A DNA stretch of 64,000 nt from Iamia majanohamensis (GTDB taxonomy: Bacteria; Actinomycetota; Acidimicrobiia; Acidimicrobiales; Iamiaceae): positions 2,232,001-2,296,000 of the forward strand of contig NZ_CP116942.1 of assembly GCF_028532485.1 (NCBI RefSeq), read 5' to 3'. The notes beneath the pieces were generated by a model. It was not told the origin of the DNA and searched no databases. It worked only from the letters and a program-made list of their open reading frames with translations. A program made the position numbers and the translations under genes. How positions within the stretch are numbered: position 1 is the stretch's first letter; each line of letters begins with the position of its first letter. Shown here piece after piece: positions 1 to 7,257 of this stretch.

Positions 1-21
1 GGGAGGTTGGCACCCCTGCGG

Positions 22-27
22 TACCGT
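22..27 (+). promoter_or_regulatory. -10 element of flavin reductase gene
   Basis: TACCGT ends 7 bases before the ATG at 35, so transcription would begin at or next to the start codon. No Shine-Dalgarno sequence fits between them. Confidence 0.55.
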
Positions 28-34
28 CGCCCGC

Positions 35-598
35 ATGGCTGCACCCGGTGGATCTGGACCGATCGGACCGTTCCCCGAGGGGGTGAGCGACACCGACGAG
101 GACCGCGAGGACTACGACAAGCTCCGGCGCCGGGTCCTGTGGTCGTTCCCCTACGGCCTGTACGTGCTCGGCTCGCGCGACGGCGACCGCCGCAACGGCA
201 TGACCATCAACTGGGTCACCCAGGTCAGCTTCGACCCCAAGCTGGTGGCCGTGGGGATCGAGAAGACGGCGTTCACCCACGAGCTGGTCGAGGCCGGCCA
301 GGCCTTCAGCCTCAACACCATCGCCCGGGACGACCGGGCCATCGTCCGGAAGTTCACCAAGCCGGTCGAGGTCGACACCGAGGCCATGACCCTCAACGGC
401 TTCCCCTTCCACGACGGGGCCACCGGCAGTCCGATCCTCGACCAGGCCCCGGCCTACGTGGACTGCGAGGTCCGCCAGGCCGTCGACTGCGGCGGCCACA
501 CCCTGTTCATCGGCGAGGTCGTCGACGCCGACTTCCAGGCCGACGAGGACACCGAGGTGCTCCGCATGGAGGACACCCGCATGTCCTACGGCGGCTGA
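35..598 (+). CDS. Flavin reductase family protein
   Basis: A 187-residue cytoplasmic protein with the flavin-reductase-like FMN-binding fold. Visible family features are the N-terminal PYGLYVLGSR strand, the MTINWVTQVSFDPKLVAVGI core that binds the flavin phosphate, and the later GHTLFIGEV strand. Members reduce or bind FMN and often serve as the reductase of a two-component monooxygenase, but no monooxygenase lies next to it here. The ATG at 35 is supported by the -10 box 7 bases upstream. Thymidine kinase starts 14 bases after its stop and is probably co-transcribed. Family assignment is firm; the physiological partner is unknown. Confidence 0.85.
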   Translation: MAAPGGSGPIGPFPEGVSDTDEDREDYDKLRRRVLWSFPYGLYVLGSRDGDRRNGMTINWVTQVSFDPKLVAVGIEKTAFTHELVEAGQAFSLNTIARDDRAIVRKFTKPVEVDTEAMTLNGFPFHDGATGSPILDQAPAYVDCEVRQAVDCGGHTLFIGEVVDADFQADEDTEVLRMEDTRMSYGG

Positions 599-611
599 CG
601 GGCCCGCCACC

Positions 612-1238
612 GTGGGGGACGCGACCACGCCCGGGGTCCTCCGGTTCTCCTACGGGATCATGGGGTCGGGGAAGTCGACGGTGGCCCTCCAGGTCCACCA
701 CAACCTGACCCGCCGGGGCCTGCTCGGGGTGCTGTGCACCCTGTTCGACCGCGACGGCACCGCGGTGTCGAGCCGCCTCGGGGTCTCGCGCCCGGCGGTG
801 GAGGTCACCCCCGAGGTCGACCTGCTGGCCATGGCCCACGAGTTCGCCCTGGTCAACGGCACCCTCGACTTCCTCGTCTGCGACGAGGTCCAGTTCTACG
901 CCGCCGGCCAGGTCGACCAGCTGGGGGCGGTCGTCGACGAGCTGGGCGCCGACGTCTTCGCCTACGGGCTGCTCACCGACTTCCGGGGCCGGCTCTTCGA
1001 GGGCACCCAGCGGATGATGGAGCTGGCCGACGAGCACGTGCCCCTGAGCGTCGAGGCCCGCTGCTGGTGCGGGCGCCGGGCCACCCACAACGCCCGGCTG
1101 GTCAACGGGGCCATGACCCGGGAGGGCGAGACCGTGGTCATCGGCGACACCGAGGCGCCCGAGACCCCGCTGTTCGGCGACGTCGTCACCTACGAGCTGC
1201 TGTGCCGCCGCCACTACGTCGAGGGCCTCACCGGCTGA
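612..1238 (+). CDS. tdk: Thymidine kinase (TK1/type II)
   Basis: Phosphorylates thymidine to dTMP with ATP in the salvage pathway. The 208-residue protein shows the P-loop GIMGSGKST at residues 15-23, the DEVQFY Walker B segment, and the C-terminal zinc site made of a CWC pair (CWCGRRATHNARLV) and a CRRHY pair. These are the marks of the tetrameric type II enzyme rather than of the TK2/dNK family. The start is GTG, 14 bases after the flavin reductase stop, so the two probably form a short operon, although the functions are not obviously linked. Length and all key motifs are normal. Confidence 0.93.
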   Translation: MGDATTPGVLRFSYGIMGSGKSTVALQVHHNLTRRGLLGVLCTLFDRDGTAVSSRLGVSRPAVEVTPEVDLLAMAHEFALVNGTLDFLVCDEVQFYAAGQVDQLGAVVDELGADVFAYGLLTDFRGRLFEGTQRMMELADEHVPLSVEARCWCGRRATHNARLVNGAMTREGETVVIGDTEAPETPLFGDVVTYELLCRRHYVEGLTG

Positions 1239-1299
1239 CGCGGGTGCGGGTGGTCACCCGGTCGGGTGGCGGGCGTCACGGAGGGGGGCGGGTGTCCCG

Positions 1300-1305
1300 T
1301 AACGT
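1300..1305 (+). promoter_or_regulatory. -10 element of PLP enzyme gene
   Basis: TAACGT ends 7 bases before the ATG at 1313 and is the main reason for choosing that start over in-frame upstream codons that run into the tdk gene. Confidence 0.5.
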
Positions 1306-1312
1306 CGGGGCC

Positions 1313-2572
1313 ATGAGCAGCAGCGACGACGGATCGACCACGCTCCCGGCCGAGGGGCTCAGCCCCGAGGAGATCCTGGGTCGCATCGACGAGGCCCGCT
1401 CCGGCGACCTCGACTGGCGGGGCGGGCGGGCCTTCAGCCTCGTGTACCACCCCGGCGACGAGGCCCACGAGGCCCTGCTGCACCAGGTGGCCGACCGCTA
1501 CCTGCACGAGAACGCCCTCAACCCGCTGCGCTACCCGAGCCTGCTGCAGATGGAGCTCGACCTGGGGGCCATGGGCGGTGCCCTGGTCCACACCGGGCCG
1601 GACTGCGCGGCGGTGACCGCAGGCGGCACCTACAGCATCTTCTGCGCGGTGCTCACCGCCCGGGAGTGGGCCCGCCACGCCCGCGGCATCGCCGAGCCCC
1701 AGGTGGTCACGCCCACCACCGCCCACCCCGCCTTCGCCAAGGCGTGCGAGTACCTCGACATCGAGCAGGTGCGGGTGCCCGTCGAGGGCGACGGCCGGGT
1801 CGACCCGACGCGCGTCGAGCGGGCCCTCACCAACCGCTCGGCCCTGCTCGTGGCCTCCGCCCCCAACTACCCCTACGGCACCATCGACCCGGTGGCCGAG
1901 GTGGCCGCCCTGGCCGACGACCGGGGCCTGCTCTGCCACGTCGACGCCTGCCTCGGCGGCTTCCTCCTGCCCTTCTGGGAGCGGGTGGGCGAGCCCGTGC
2001 CGCCGTGGGACTTCCGCGTCGAGGGCGTCACCTCCATGTCCGCCGACATCCACAAGTACGGCTACACCTTCAAGGGCGCCTCGCTGGTCCTCTACCGGGA
2101 CCGGGACCTGTTGAAGCGCCAGTACTTCTGGTACGACGACTGGCCCGGCGGCCTCTACGCCAGCTCCACCCCGGCTGGCACGCGCCCCGCGCCCCCCATC
2201 GCCGGGGCCTGGGCGTCGCTCATGCACCTCGGCGACTCCGGGTTCATGGCCATGACCCAGCAGGTCGCCGAGGCCAACCGGGCCTTCCGCGCCGCCATCG
2301 AGGCCACCGACGGGGTCGAGATCGCCCCCGCCTCGGACACCCCGGTGATGCAGGTGACCACCCCGGGGCGCGACCACAACGCGGTGGGCGCGGCCATGGA
2401 CGCCCGGGGCTGGAACCTCGACCTCCAGCAGGGCGGCATGCACCTCATGCTCTCGCCGTACCACCTCGGCGTGGCCGACCGCTTCGGGGAGGACCTGGCC
2501 GCGGCGGTGGCCGACGTGCCCCTCGGCGACGTCGACACCGAGGCCGTCGGCACCTACGGCGGCATCGCCTGA
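1313..2572 (+). CDS. PLP-dependent lyase/decarboxylase, sphingosine-1-phosphate lyase-like
   Basis: A 419-residue fold-type I pyridoxal-phosphate enzyme. The Schiff-base lysine is expected at K248 in SADIHKYGYTFKG, and the cofactor aspartate lies upstream in HVDACLGGFLLP. This pairing, and the following LVLYRDRDLLKRQYF stretch, are typical of the sphingosine-phosphate lyase / glutamate decarboxylase branch. Bacterial members cleave phosphorylated amino alcohols or decarboxylate amino acids; the substrate cannot be read from the sequence. Unlike eukaryotic S1P lyase it has no N-terminal membrane anchor. The gene has its own promoter and is followed by a noncoding tandem repeat. Confidence 0.82.
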   Translation: MSSSDDGSTTLPAEGLSPEEILGRIDEARSGDLDWRGGRAFSLVYHPGDEAHEALLHQVADRYLHENALNPLRYPSLLQMELDLGAMGGALVHTGPDCAAVTAGGTYSIFCAVLTAREWARHARGIAEPQVVTPTTAHPAFAKACEYLDIEQVRVPVEGDGRVDPTRVERALTNRSALLVASAPNYPYGTIDPVAEVAALADDRGLLCHVDACLGGFLLPFWERVGEPVPPWDFRVEGVTSMSADIHKYGYTFKGASLVLYRDRDLLKRQYFWYDDWPGGLYASSTPAGTRPAPPIAGAWASLMHLGDSGFMAMTQQVAEANRAFRAAIEATDGVEIAPASDTPVMQVTTPGRDHNAVGAAMDARGWNLDLQQGGMHLMLSPYHLGVADRFGEDLAAAVADVPLGDVDTEAVGTYGGIA

Positions 2573-2598
2573 GGGGTCGGGGACCGTCGTCCCCGCGT

Positions 2599-2703
2599 CT
2601 GACGTGCATGCGACCCACCCACGCGACGGAGCTGCGTCAGGACGGGGGCGGTCCACCCTGAGGCGCGCGCGACGCACCCACGCGACGGAGGCGCGTCAGG
2701 ACG
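2599..2703 (-). repeat. Two tandem 46-nt intergenic units, 59-bp period
   Basis: Units at 2599-2644 and 2658-2703 match at 32 of 35 positions in their core. Read on the minus strand each begins CGTCCTGACG and ends with CNTCAG exactly 46 bases later. The same length and the same ends occur in a second tandem pair at 60438-60543. No open frame uses this stretch. It lies between the PLP enzyme and mobA. Confidence 0.6.
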
Positions 2704-2758
2704 CGGACCGCTCTCGGCGGCCAGGGGGCCCTGCCGGTGTCCGTCGGGGGCGAGCGAC

Positions 2759-3349
2759 GTGACGGCGGCGCCGGCGGTCGGGGCGGTGCTCTGCGGCGGG
2801 GCGAGCCGGCGGATGGGCCGGGACAAGGCCCTGATCGAGGTCGACGGCACCGCGCTGGCCGTGCGGGTGGCCGACGCCCTGCGGGCCGGGGGCTGTCACG
2901 AGGTGCGCGCCGTCGGGGGCGACGCCTCCGCCCTGGAGGCGCTCGGGCTGGAGGTCGTCCCCGACGCCCACCCGGGGGAGGGCCCGCTGGGAGGCCTGGC
3001 CACGGCGCTGGCCGCGGCCCCGCCCGGGGCGGTCCTGGCCCTGGCGCCCTGCGACCTGGTCGCCCCCGACCCTGCGGCGACGGCGCAGCTGCTGGGCGCC
3101 CTGGCCGCTGCTCCCCCCGAGGTCGACGCCGTCGTGCCGGTGGTCGACGGGCGCGACGAGTGGACGCTCTCGGCCTGGCGGGTGGACCCGGCCCGGGCCG
3201 CAGCGGTCGCCGCCCTGCTGGCCGACGGCCGTCGCCGGCTCGCCGCCGTCGCCGAGGTGGCGCAGGTCGTCCGGGTCCACGACGTCGAGCGGGGGGCGGT
3301 GGCCGACGCCGATCGGCCCGAGGACCTCCCTGCGGGCACCGACCGCTGA
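2759..3349 (+). CDS. mobA: Molybdenum cofactor guanylyltransferase
   Basis: Transfers GMP from GTP to molybdopterin to make the MGD cofactor. The 196-residue protein opens with the nucleotide-binding signature LCGGASRRMGRDKA (about residues 11-24), followed by the EGPLGGLATAL segment and the ALAPCDLV metal-binding strand. The start is a GTG with no -10 box at leaderless distance. No other molybdenum genes are in the window, so this looks like an isolated locus. MobA and MocA-type cytidylyltransferases are hard to separate by eye; MobA is preferred because of the CGGxSRRMGxDK pattern. Confidence 0.85.
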   Translation: MTAAPAVGAVLCGGASRRMGRDKALIEVDGTALAVRVADALRAGGCHEVRAVGGDASALEALGLEVVPDAHPGEGPLGGLATALAAAPPGAVLALAPCDLVAPDPAATAQLLGALAAAPPEVDAVVPVVDGRDEWTLSAWRVDPARAAAVAALLADGRRRLAAVAEVAQVVRVHDVERGAVADADRPEDLPAGTDR

Positions 3350-3688
3350 GCGGCCCGGGCCCGGCCCGCCGGGTCGGCCCGCCCGCCCGGCCTCCGGGGT
3401 CCATGCGGCCGCCGGAGGTCTGCCCGCCCACCCGGGGCAGGCGGGACGAGCGGCCCGGCGCGCCGCCGGCGAGGGGAGCCACCCGCCCCGGCGGTGGGGT
3501 CTGTCCCGTCGACGGCCGTGGCCGTCCCCGCCCGCCCCGAGCACCCCGCCGACCCGGGCCCGGACAGCCAGTCCCGACCCGAGGTCGACCACGCACGGCA
3601 GCGGTGGGGGGCGGGGCGGCGACGGAGGGTGCCGGTCCCCCGGGGGACAGCCGGTAGCATCGACTCGTCCCCGACAGAGAGGTGCCCC
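3350..3688 (+). other. Noncoding interval mobA-rhodanese
   Basis: About 340 bases without a credible gene. Open frames here read as low-complexity Pro/Arg/Gly shadows. Only the last 55 bases hold recognisable signals: a 14-bp palindrome and a -10 box for the rhodanese gene. Confidence 0.5.
3635..3660 (+). promoter_or_regulatory. Rhodanese promoter with palindrome in the spacer
   Basis: TAGCAT at 3655-3660 is the likely -10. The perfect palindrome GTCCCCCGGGGGAC at 3635-3648 sits where the -35/-10 spacer should be, a classic position for an operator. The predicted leader is about 20 bases and holds a GAGAGG ribosome-binding site before the GTG at 3689. Confidence 0.45.
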
Positions 3689-4012
3689 GTGGACGTCCCC
3701 GAGGTCGACATCGCCACCTTCGCCGAGCGCCAGGCCGAGGGCGCACCCGTCGTCGACGTGCGGGAGCCCGACGAGTACGAGGGCGGCCACGTCCCCGGTG
3801 CCACCCTGATCCCGCTGGGCGAGGTCGCCGACCGGGCCGACGAGGTGCCGAGCGACGGCACCGTCTACGTCATCTGCGCCCGCGGCGGCCGCAGCATGAA
3901 GGCGGCCGAGCACCTGGCCGGGCTGGGCCGCGACGTCGTCAACGTCGGCGGCGGCACCATGGCGTGGGTCGATGCCGGCCACCCCACCGTCTCCGGTCCC
4001 GATCCCCGCTGA
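3689..4012 (+). CDS. Single-domain rhodanese-like protein
   Basis: A 107-residue protein made of one rhodanese domain. It has the substrate-side motif VVDVREPDEYEGGHVPGA and the active-site loop CARGGRS with the catalytic cysteine at residue 63. Such proteins carry persulfide sulfur in sulfur trafficking or detoxification; the acceptor is not known here. The start is GTG, chosen because AGAGAGG lies 5-6 bases upstream and because the domain begins at once; a longer frame extends upstream to 3494 but encodes only low-complexity sequence. The RNase D gene begins 14 bases after the stop. Confidence 0.85.
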   Translation: MDVPEVDIATFAERQAEGAPVVDVREPDEYEGGHVPGATLIPLGEVADRADEVPSDGTVYVICARGGRSMKAAEHLAGLGRDVVNVGGGTMAWVDAGHPTVSGPDPR

Positions 4013-4026
4013 GCAGGTCGAGGGGG

Positions 4027-5223
4027 ATGCGGAGGGGGCGCGGCCAGGCCGACGGCGAGCGCGGGGCCGACGTCCCCGACGTGGCGGCCGACGACGTCGC
4101 CGACGTCGACGCCCTGGCCGAGGTGGTCGAGAGCCTCACCGAGGCCGACCGCTACGCGGTCGACACCGAGTTCCACCGGGAGAAGACCTACTGGCCCAAG
4201 GTGGCCCTGGTGCAGGTCGCCTGGGGCGACCGCACCGTGCTCATCGACCCCCTGGCGGTCGACCTGGCCCCCCTGGCCGAGGTCTTCGCCGGCTCCGGGC
4301 TGGCGGTGATGCACGCCGCCAGCCAGGACATCGAGGTCTTCGAGCGCTCGGTCGGCTCGGTGCCGTCGCGCCTGTTCGACACCCAGATCGCGGCCGGGTT
4401 CCTGGGCTACGGCACCCCGTCGCTGAGCGCCTTGGTGGAGGGGGAGCTGGGCTTCCGCCTGCCCAAGGGCGACCGCCTCACCGATTGGATGCGCCGGCCC
4501 CTCGACCCCCGCCAGCGGGCCTACGCGGCGTCCGACGTGGCCCACCTGCTCGAGGTCCACGACCGCCTGTCCGCGCGCATCGAGGCCGACGGCCGCACCG
4601 ACTGGGTGGCGGCCGAGAACGAGGCCCAGCGCACGTGGCGCCCGGTGCGCGAGCCCGAGCTGGCCTACACCCGCATCAAGGAGGCCCGGCAGCTGCGGGG
4701 CACCGCGCTCGGCATCGCCCGGGCGGTGGCGGCCTGGCGGGAGCGGCGGGCGGCCGAGATCGACGTGCCCCCGCGGCACGTCATGGCCGACCTGGCGGTG
4801 GTCACGGTGGCGAACCGGGCGCCGACGGCCGTCGACGACCTGAAGGGGGTGCGGGGCCTCGACGACCGCCTCCGCCGGGGGCGCCTCGCCGAGGAGATCG
4901 TCGCCGCCGTGGCCGAGGGCAGGGACGAGGGCCCGCCCCCGCGCTCCGCCCGACCCGACCAGCAGCTCGATCGGCGCCTGCGCCCGGCGGTGGCGCTCGT
5001 GTCCGCCTGGGTGGCCCAGCTGGCCCGCTCCCACCGGATCGACACCGCCCTGCTCGCCACCCGGTCCGACATCGAGGAGCTGCTCACCGCGGAGACGGGC
5101 CGCCTCACCGTCGGCTGGCGGGCGGACCTGGTCGGCGGCCCCGTCCGCGACCTGGTCGAGGGCCGGGCCGCGCTGGCCTTCGAGGGCGACAGCCTGGTGC
5201 TGGAGCCCCGCGCCGGCACCTGA
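4027..5223 (+). CDS. rnd: Ribonuclease D (3'-5' exoribonuclease, HRDC)
   Basis: A 398-residue DEDD exonuclease that trims RNA 3' ends, including tRNA precursors. The first catalytic motif is VDTEFHREKTYWPKVALVQV, the second includes MHAASQDIEVF, and the third is the tyrosine-type AYAASDVAHLLEVH. An HRDC-type helical domain follows (WRERRAAEIDVPPRHVM onward), and a second HRDC-like repeat fills the C-terminus. The ATG at 4027 has a purine-rich GAGGGGG immediately upstream. It closes a likely two-gene unit with the rhodanese gene and is convergent with the GH13 gene 28 bases away. Confidence 0.88.
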   Translation: MRRGRGQADGERGADVPDVAADDVADVDALAEVVESLTEADRYAVDTEFHREKTYWPKVALVQVAWGDRTVLIDPLAVDLAPLAEVFAGSGLAVMHAASQDIEVFERSVGSVPSRLFDTQIAAGFLGYGTPSLSALVEGELGFRLPKGDRLTDWMRRPLDPRQRAYAASDVAHLLEVHDRLSARIEADGRTDWVAAENEAQRTWRPVREPELAYTRIKEARQLRGTALGIARAVAAWRERRAAEIDVPPRHVMADLAVVTVANRAPTAVDDLKGVRGLDDRLRRGRLAEEIVAAVAEGRDEGPPPRSARPDQQLDRRLRPAVALVSAWVAQLARSHRIDTALLATRSDIEELLTAETGRLTVGWRADLVGGPVRDLVEGRAALAFEGDSLVLEPRAGT

Positions 5224-5251
5224 GCGGAGCCCGCCGGGGCAGGCTCGGGGC

Positions 5252-6811
5252 TCAGGCCGGGCGCAGGACCAGGGCCCGGTCGGGCCCGACGACGCCGTCG
5301 AAGGCGGTGCCCTCGCCCACGCCGTCGGAGGCGACCTCGACCACCAGGTCGCCGTCGAGGGCCAGGGGGTCCTCGGCGCCGGCGAAGCCGACCACCACCA
5401 CCCGGCGGTCGCCGTCGGCGGTGCGCTCCCACGCCAGGGTGCCCTCGGGGGCGACCAGCACCCGCTGGTCGCCGTGGGTGAGCGCCGGCGAGCCCCGGCG
5501 GGCGGCCAGGACGCGCCGGTAGAGGTGCAGGATCGACGAGGGGTCGTCGCGCTGGCTGGCGGCGTCGCCGCCGGTGCCGGCCTCCGGGGGCCAGGGCAGC
5601 CAGGCGTCCTCGGTGCCCCAGCCGTGGTCGGGCGTCGCGGTCCAGGGCACGGGCGCGCGACATCCGTCGCGCCCGCCGGGGTCGACCACCCGGTCGGCGG
5701 GGATCGGGGCGTCGGAGAGGCCCAGCTCCTCGCCCGCGTAGAGGAAGGGCGTGCCCCGCAGGCCGAGGAGGAGCACGGCGGCGGCGCGGGCCCGGTCCTC
5801 GGAGCCGTAGCGGGTGCGGTGGCGGCGGTTGTCGTGGTTGGAGAGGACCCAGGTGGGCCAGCCCACGGGCTCGATGAGCTCCTCCACCTCGTCGACCCGC
5901 TCCCGCCAGGCCCCGGCGTCCCACGGCGCGTAGAGCGGCGGGAAGTTGAACGACAGGTGCAGCCCCCGGCCGCCGTCGTAGTACTGGGCCACGAGGGAGG
6001 TGTCGAGGAGGTAGACCTCGCCCACCATCATCCGGTCGCCGGGGTAGGAGTCGAGCAGGTCGCGCAGCCGCCGCACCCGGGGGAGGGTCACCTCGGGCAC
6101 GTGGTTGAGGCCCGAGTGGGGGATGGGGATGAGCTCGTCGGCGTCGTCGGGGAGGGCGGGGTCCTTGCCGATGGCGTGGAGGACGTCGGCCCGGATGCCG
6201 TCGACGCCCCGGTCGAGCCAGAAGCGCAGCACGTCGTGCATGGCCGCCTCCAGGTCGGGGTGGTCCCAGCTCACGTCGGGCTGCGACGGCAGGAACAGGT
6301 GCAGGTACCACTGGCCGGTGGCCTCGTCGAAGGTCCACGCCGGCTCGGGGCCGGTGAAGGCCGCGACCCAGTTGTTGGGTGGGGCGCCGTCGGGCGTCGG
6401 GTCGCGCCAGACGTACCAGTCGCGGTGGGGGTCGTCCCGGCTCGACCGGGCCGCCTCGAACCAGGGGTGGCGGTCCGAGGTGTGGTTGGGCACCCAGTCG
6501 ACCACGACGCGGATGCCGCGGGCGTGGCAGTCGGCGACGAGGCGGTCGAAGTCCTCCAGGGTGCCGAAGGTGGGGTCGACGTCGCAGTGGTCGCTGATGT
6601 CGTAGCCGAAGTCGTCCATCGGGGAGCGGTAGAACGGCGACAGCCAGATGGCGTCGACGCCCAGCCACTCGAGGTGGTCGAGGTGCTGGCGGATGCCCTC
6701 CAGGTCGCCGGTGCCCGAGGCGTCCGACGAGGCGAAGGAGCGCGGGTAGATCTGGTAGATCACCGCGCCCTGCCACCAGGGCCGGGAGGTGGGGGAGGGG
6801 TCCGGGGTCAC
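5252..6811 (-). CDS. GH13 alpha-glucosidase / oligo-1,6-glucosidase
   Basis: A 519-residue cytoplasmic alpha-amylase-superfamily enzyme that hydrolyses terminal alpha-glucosidic bonds of short oligosaccharides. Conserved regions occur in order: the VVVDWVPNHTS block, GIRADVLHAIG with nucleophile D209, the GEVYLL acid/base block, and LSNHDNRR. The DPGGRDGCRAPVPW stretch is typical of GH13 exo-glucosidases rather than trehalose synthase. There is no signal peptide. Start GTG at 6811 is supported by TAGGGT ending 7 bases upstream. It stands alone on this strand. Confidence 0.88.
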   Translation of the reverse strand: MTPDPSPTSRPWWQGAVIYQIYPRSFASSDASGTGDLEGIRQHLDHLEWLGVDAIWLSPFYRSPMDDFGYDISDHCDVDPTFGTLEDFDRLVADCHARGIRVVVDWVPNHTSDRHPWFEAARSSRDDPHRDWYVWRDPTPDGAPPNNWVAAFTGPEPAWTFDEATGQWYLHLFLPSQPDVSWDHPDLEAAMHDVLRFWLDRGVDGIRADVLHAIGKDPALPDDADELIPIPHSGLNHVPEVTLPRVRRLRDLLDSYPGDRMMVGEVYLLDTSLVAQYYDGGRGLHLSFNFPPLYAPWDAGAWRERVDEVEELIEPVGWPTWVLSNHDNRRHRTRYGSEDRARAAAVLLLGLRGTPFLYAGEELGLSDAPIPADRVVDPGGRDGCRAPVPWTATPDHGWGTEDAWLPWPPEAGTGGDAASQRDDPSSILHLYRRVLAARRGSPALTHGDQRVLVAPEGTLAWERTADGDRRVVVVGFAGAEDPLALDGDLVVEVASDGVGEGTAFDGVVGPDRALVLRPA

Positions 6812-6818
6812 GGGACGG

Positions 6819-6824
6819 ACCCTA
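6819..6824 (-). promoter_or_regulatory. -10 element of GH13 gene
   Basis: TAGGGT on the minus strand, 7 bases from GTG 6811. It is divergent from the TAGGGT at 6922. Confidence 0.55.
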
Positions 6825-6921
6825 CCGAGCCCCGGGAGGGCTCACCTCGACCCCTCTCGATGTGCGTGCGTGCCTCTCGGCGCCTCCACCCGGGAGATGC
6901 GGCGCGACGGGCCCAGGCCAG

Positions 6922-6927
6922 TAGGGT
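6922..6927 (+). promoter_or_regulatory. -10 element of small zinc-ribbon gene
   Basis: TAGGGT about 41 bases before the GTG at 6969. This transcript should have a short leader, with GGAGAGGG as ribosome-binding site at about 6958-6965. Confidence 0.45.
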
Positions 6928-6968
6928 GGGCCCCTGGATCAACCGCACGCTGACGCTGGAGAGGGCCC

Positions 6969-7166
6969 GTGAAGAAGGGTCGGCACCGCCGCTTTGAAGA
7001 GGCTCGGGCGCTGAAGCGCACCACCGAGCCTTCGCCCGACGAGCTCGCCGAGAGGGCCGGTGAGCGGTCCTGCCCGGAGTGCGGCGCGGACCCCGGCCAC
7101 GACCACGCCAGCTGGTGCCTCGTCCCCGAGATCGCCGGGGCCGACGCCGAGGAGCCCTGGGGCTAG
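6969..7166 (+). CDS. Small putative zinc-ribbon protein
   Basis: A 65-residue protein with a basic N-terminus ([16 protein letters not shown]) and one cysteine/histidine cluster, [16 protein letters not shown], which could bind a single zinc. No named family is recognised. GTG start with a GGAGAGGG ribosome-binding site 4 bases upstream, and a TAGGGT box upstream of that. TypA follows 91 bases later on the same strand. Reality of the gene is supported by the promoter, the ribosome-binding site and the ordered Cys pattern; function is unknown. Confidence 0.6.
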   Translation: MKKGRHRRFEEARALKRTTEPSPDELAERAGERSCPECGADPGHDHASWCLVPEIAGADAEEPWG

Positions 7167-7257
7167 TCGCTCCGGCGCCCGCGGCGCCCGCCCCCACCCC
7201 CCACCACGCGCCACCCCGGACGGGGCCCGCGCCCCGACCCCGAAGCACCGAGGCCCT

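Noticed and set aside
5224-5251. Terminator between rnd and the GH13 gene
   Set aside because: GAGCCC and GGGCTC-type arms can pair, but the loop is long and the stem extends into the GH13 gene end; too weak to list.
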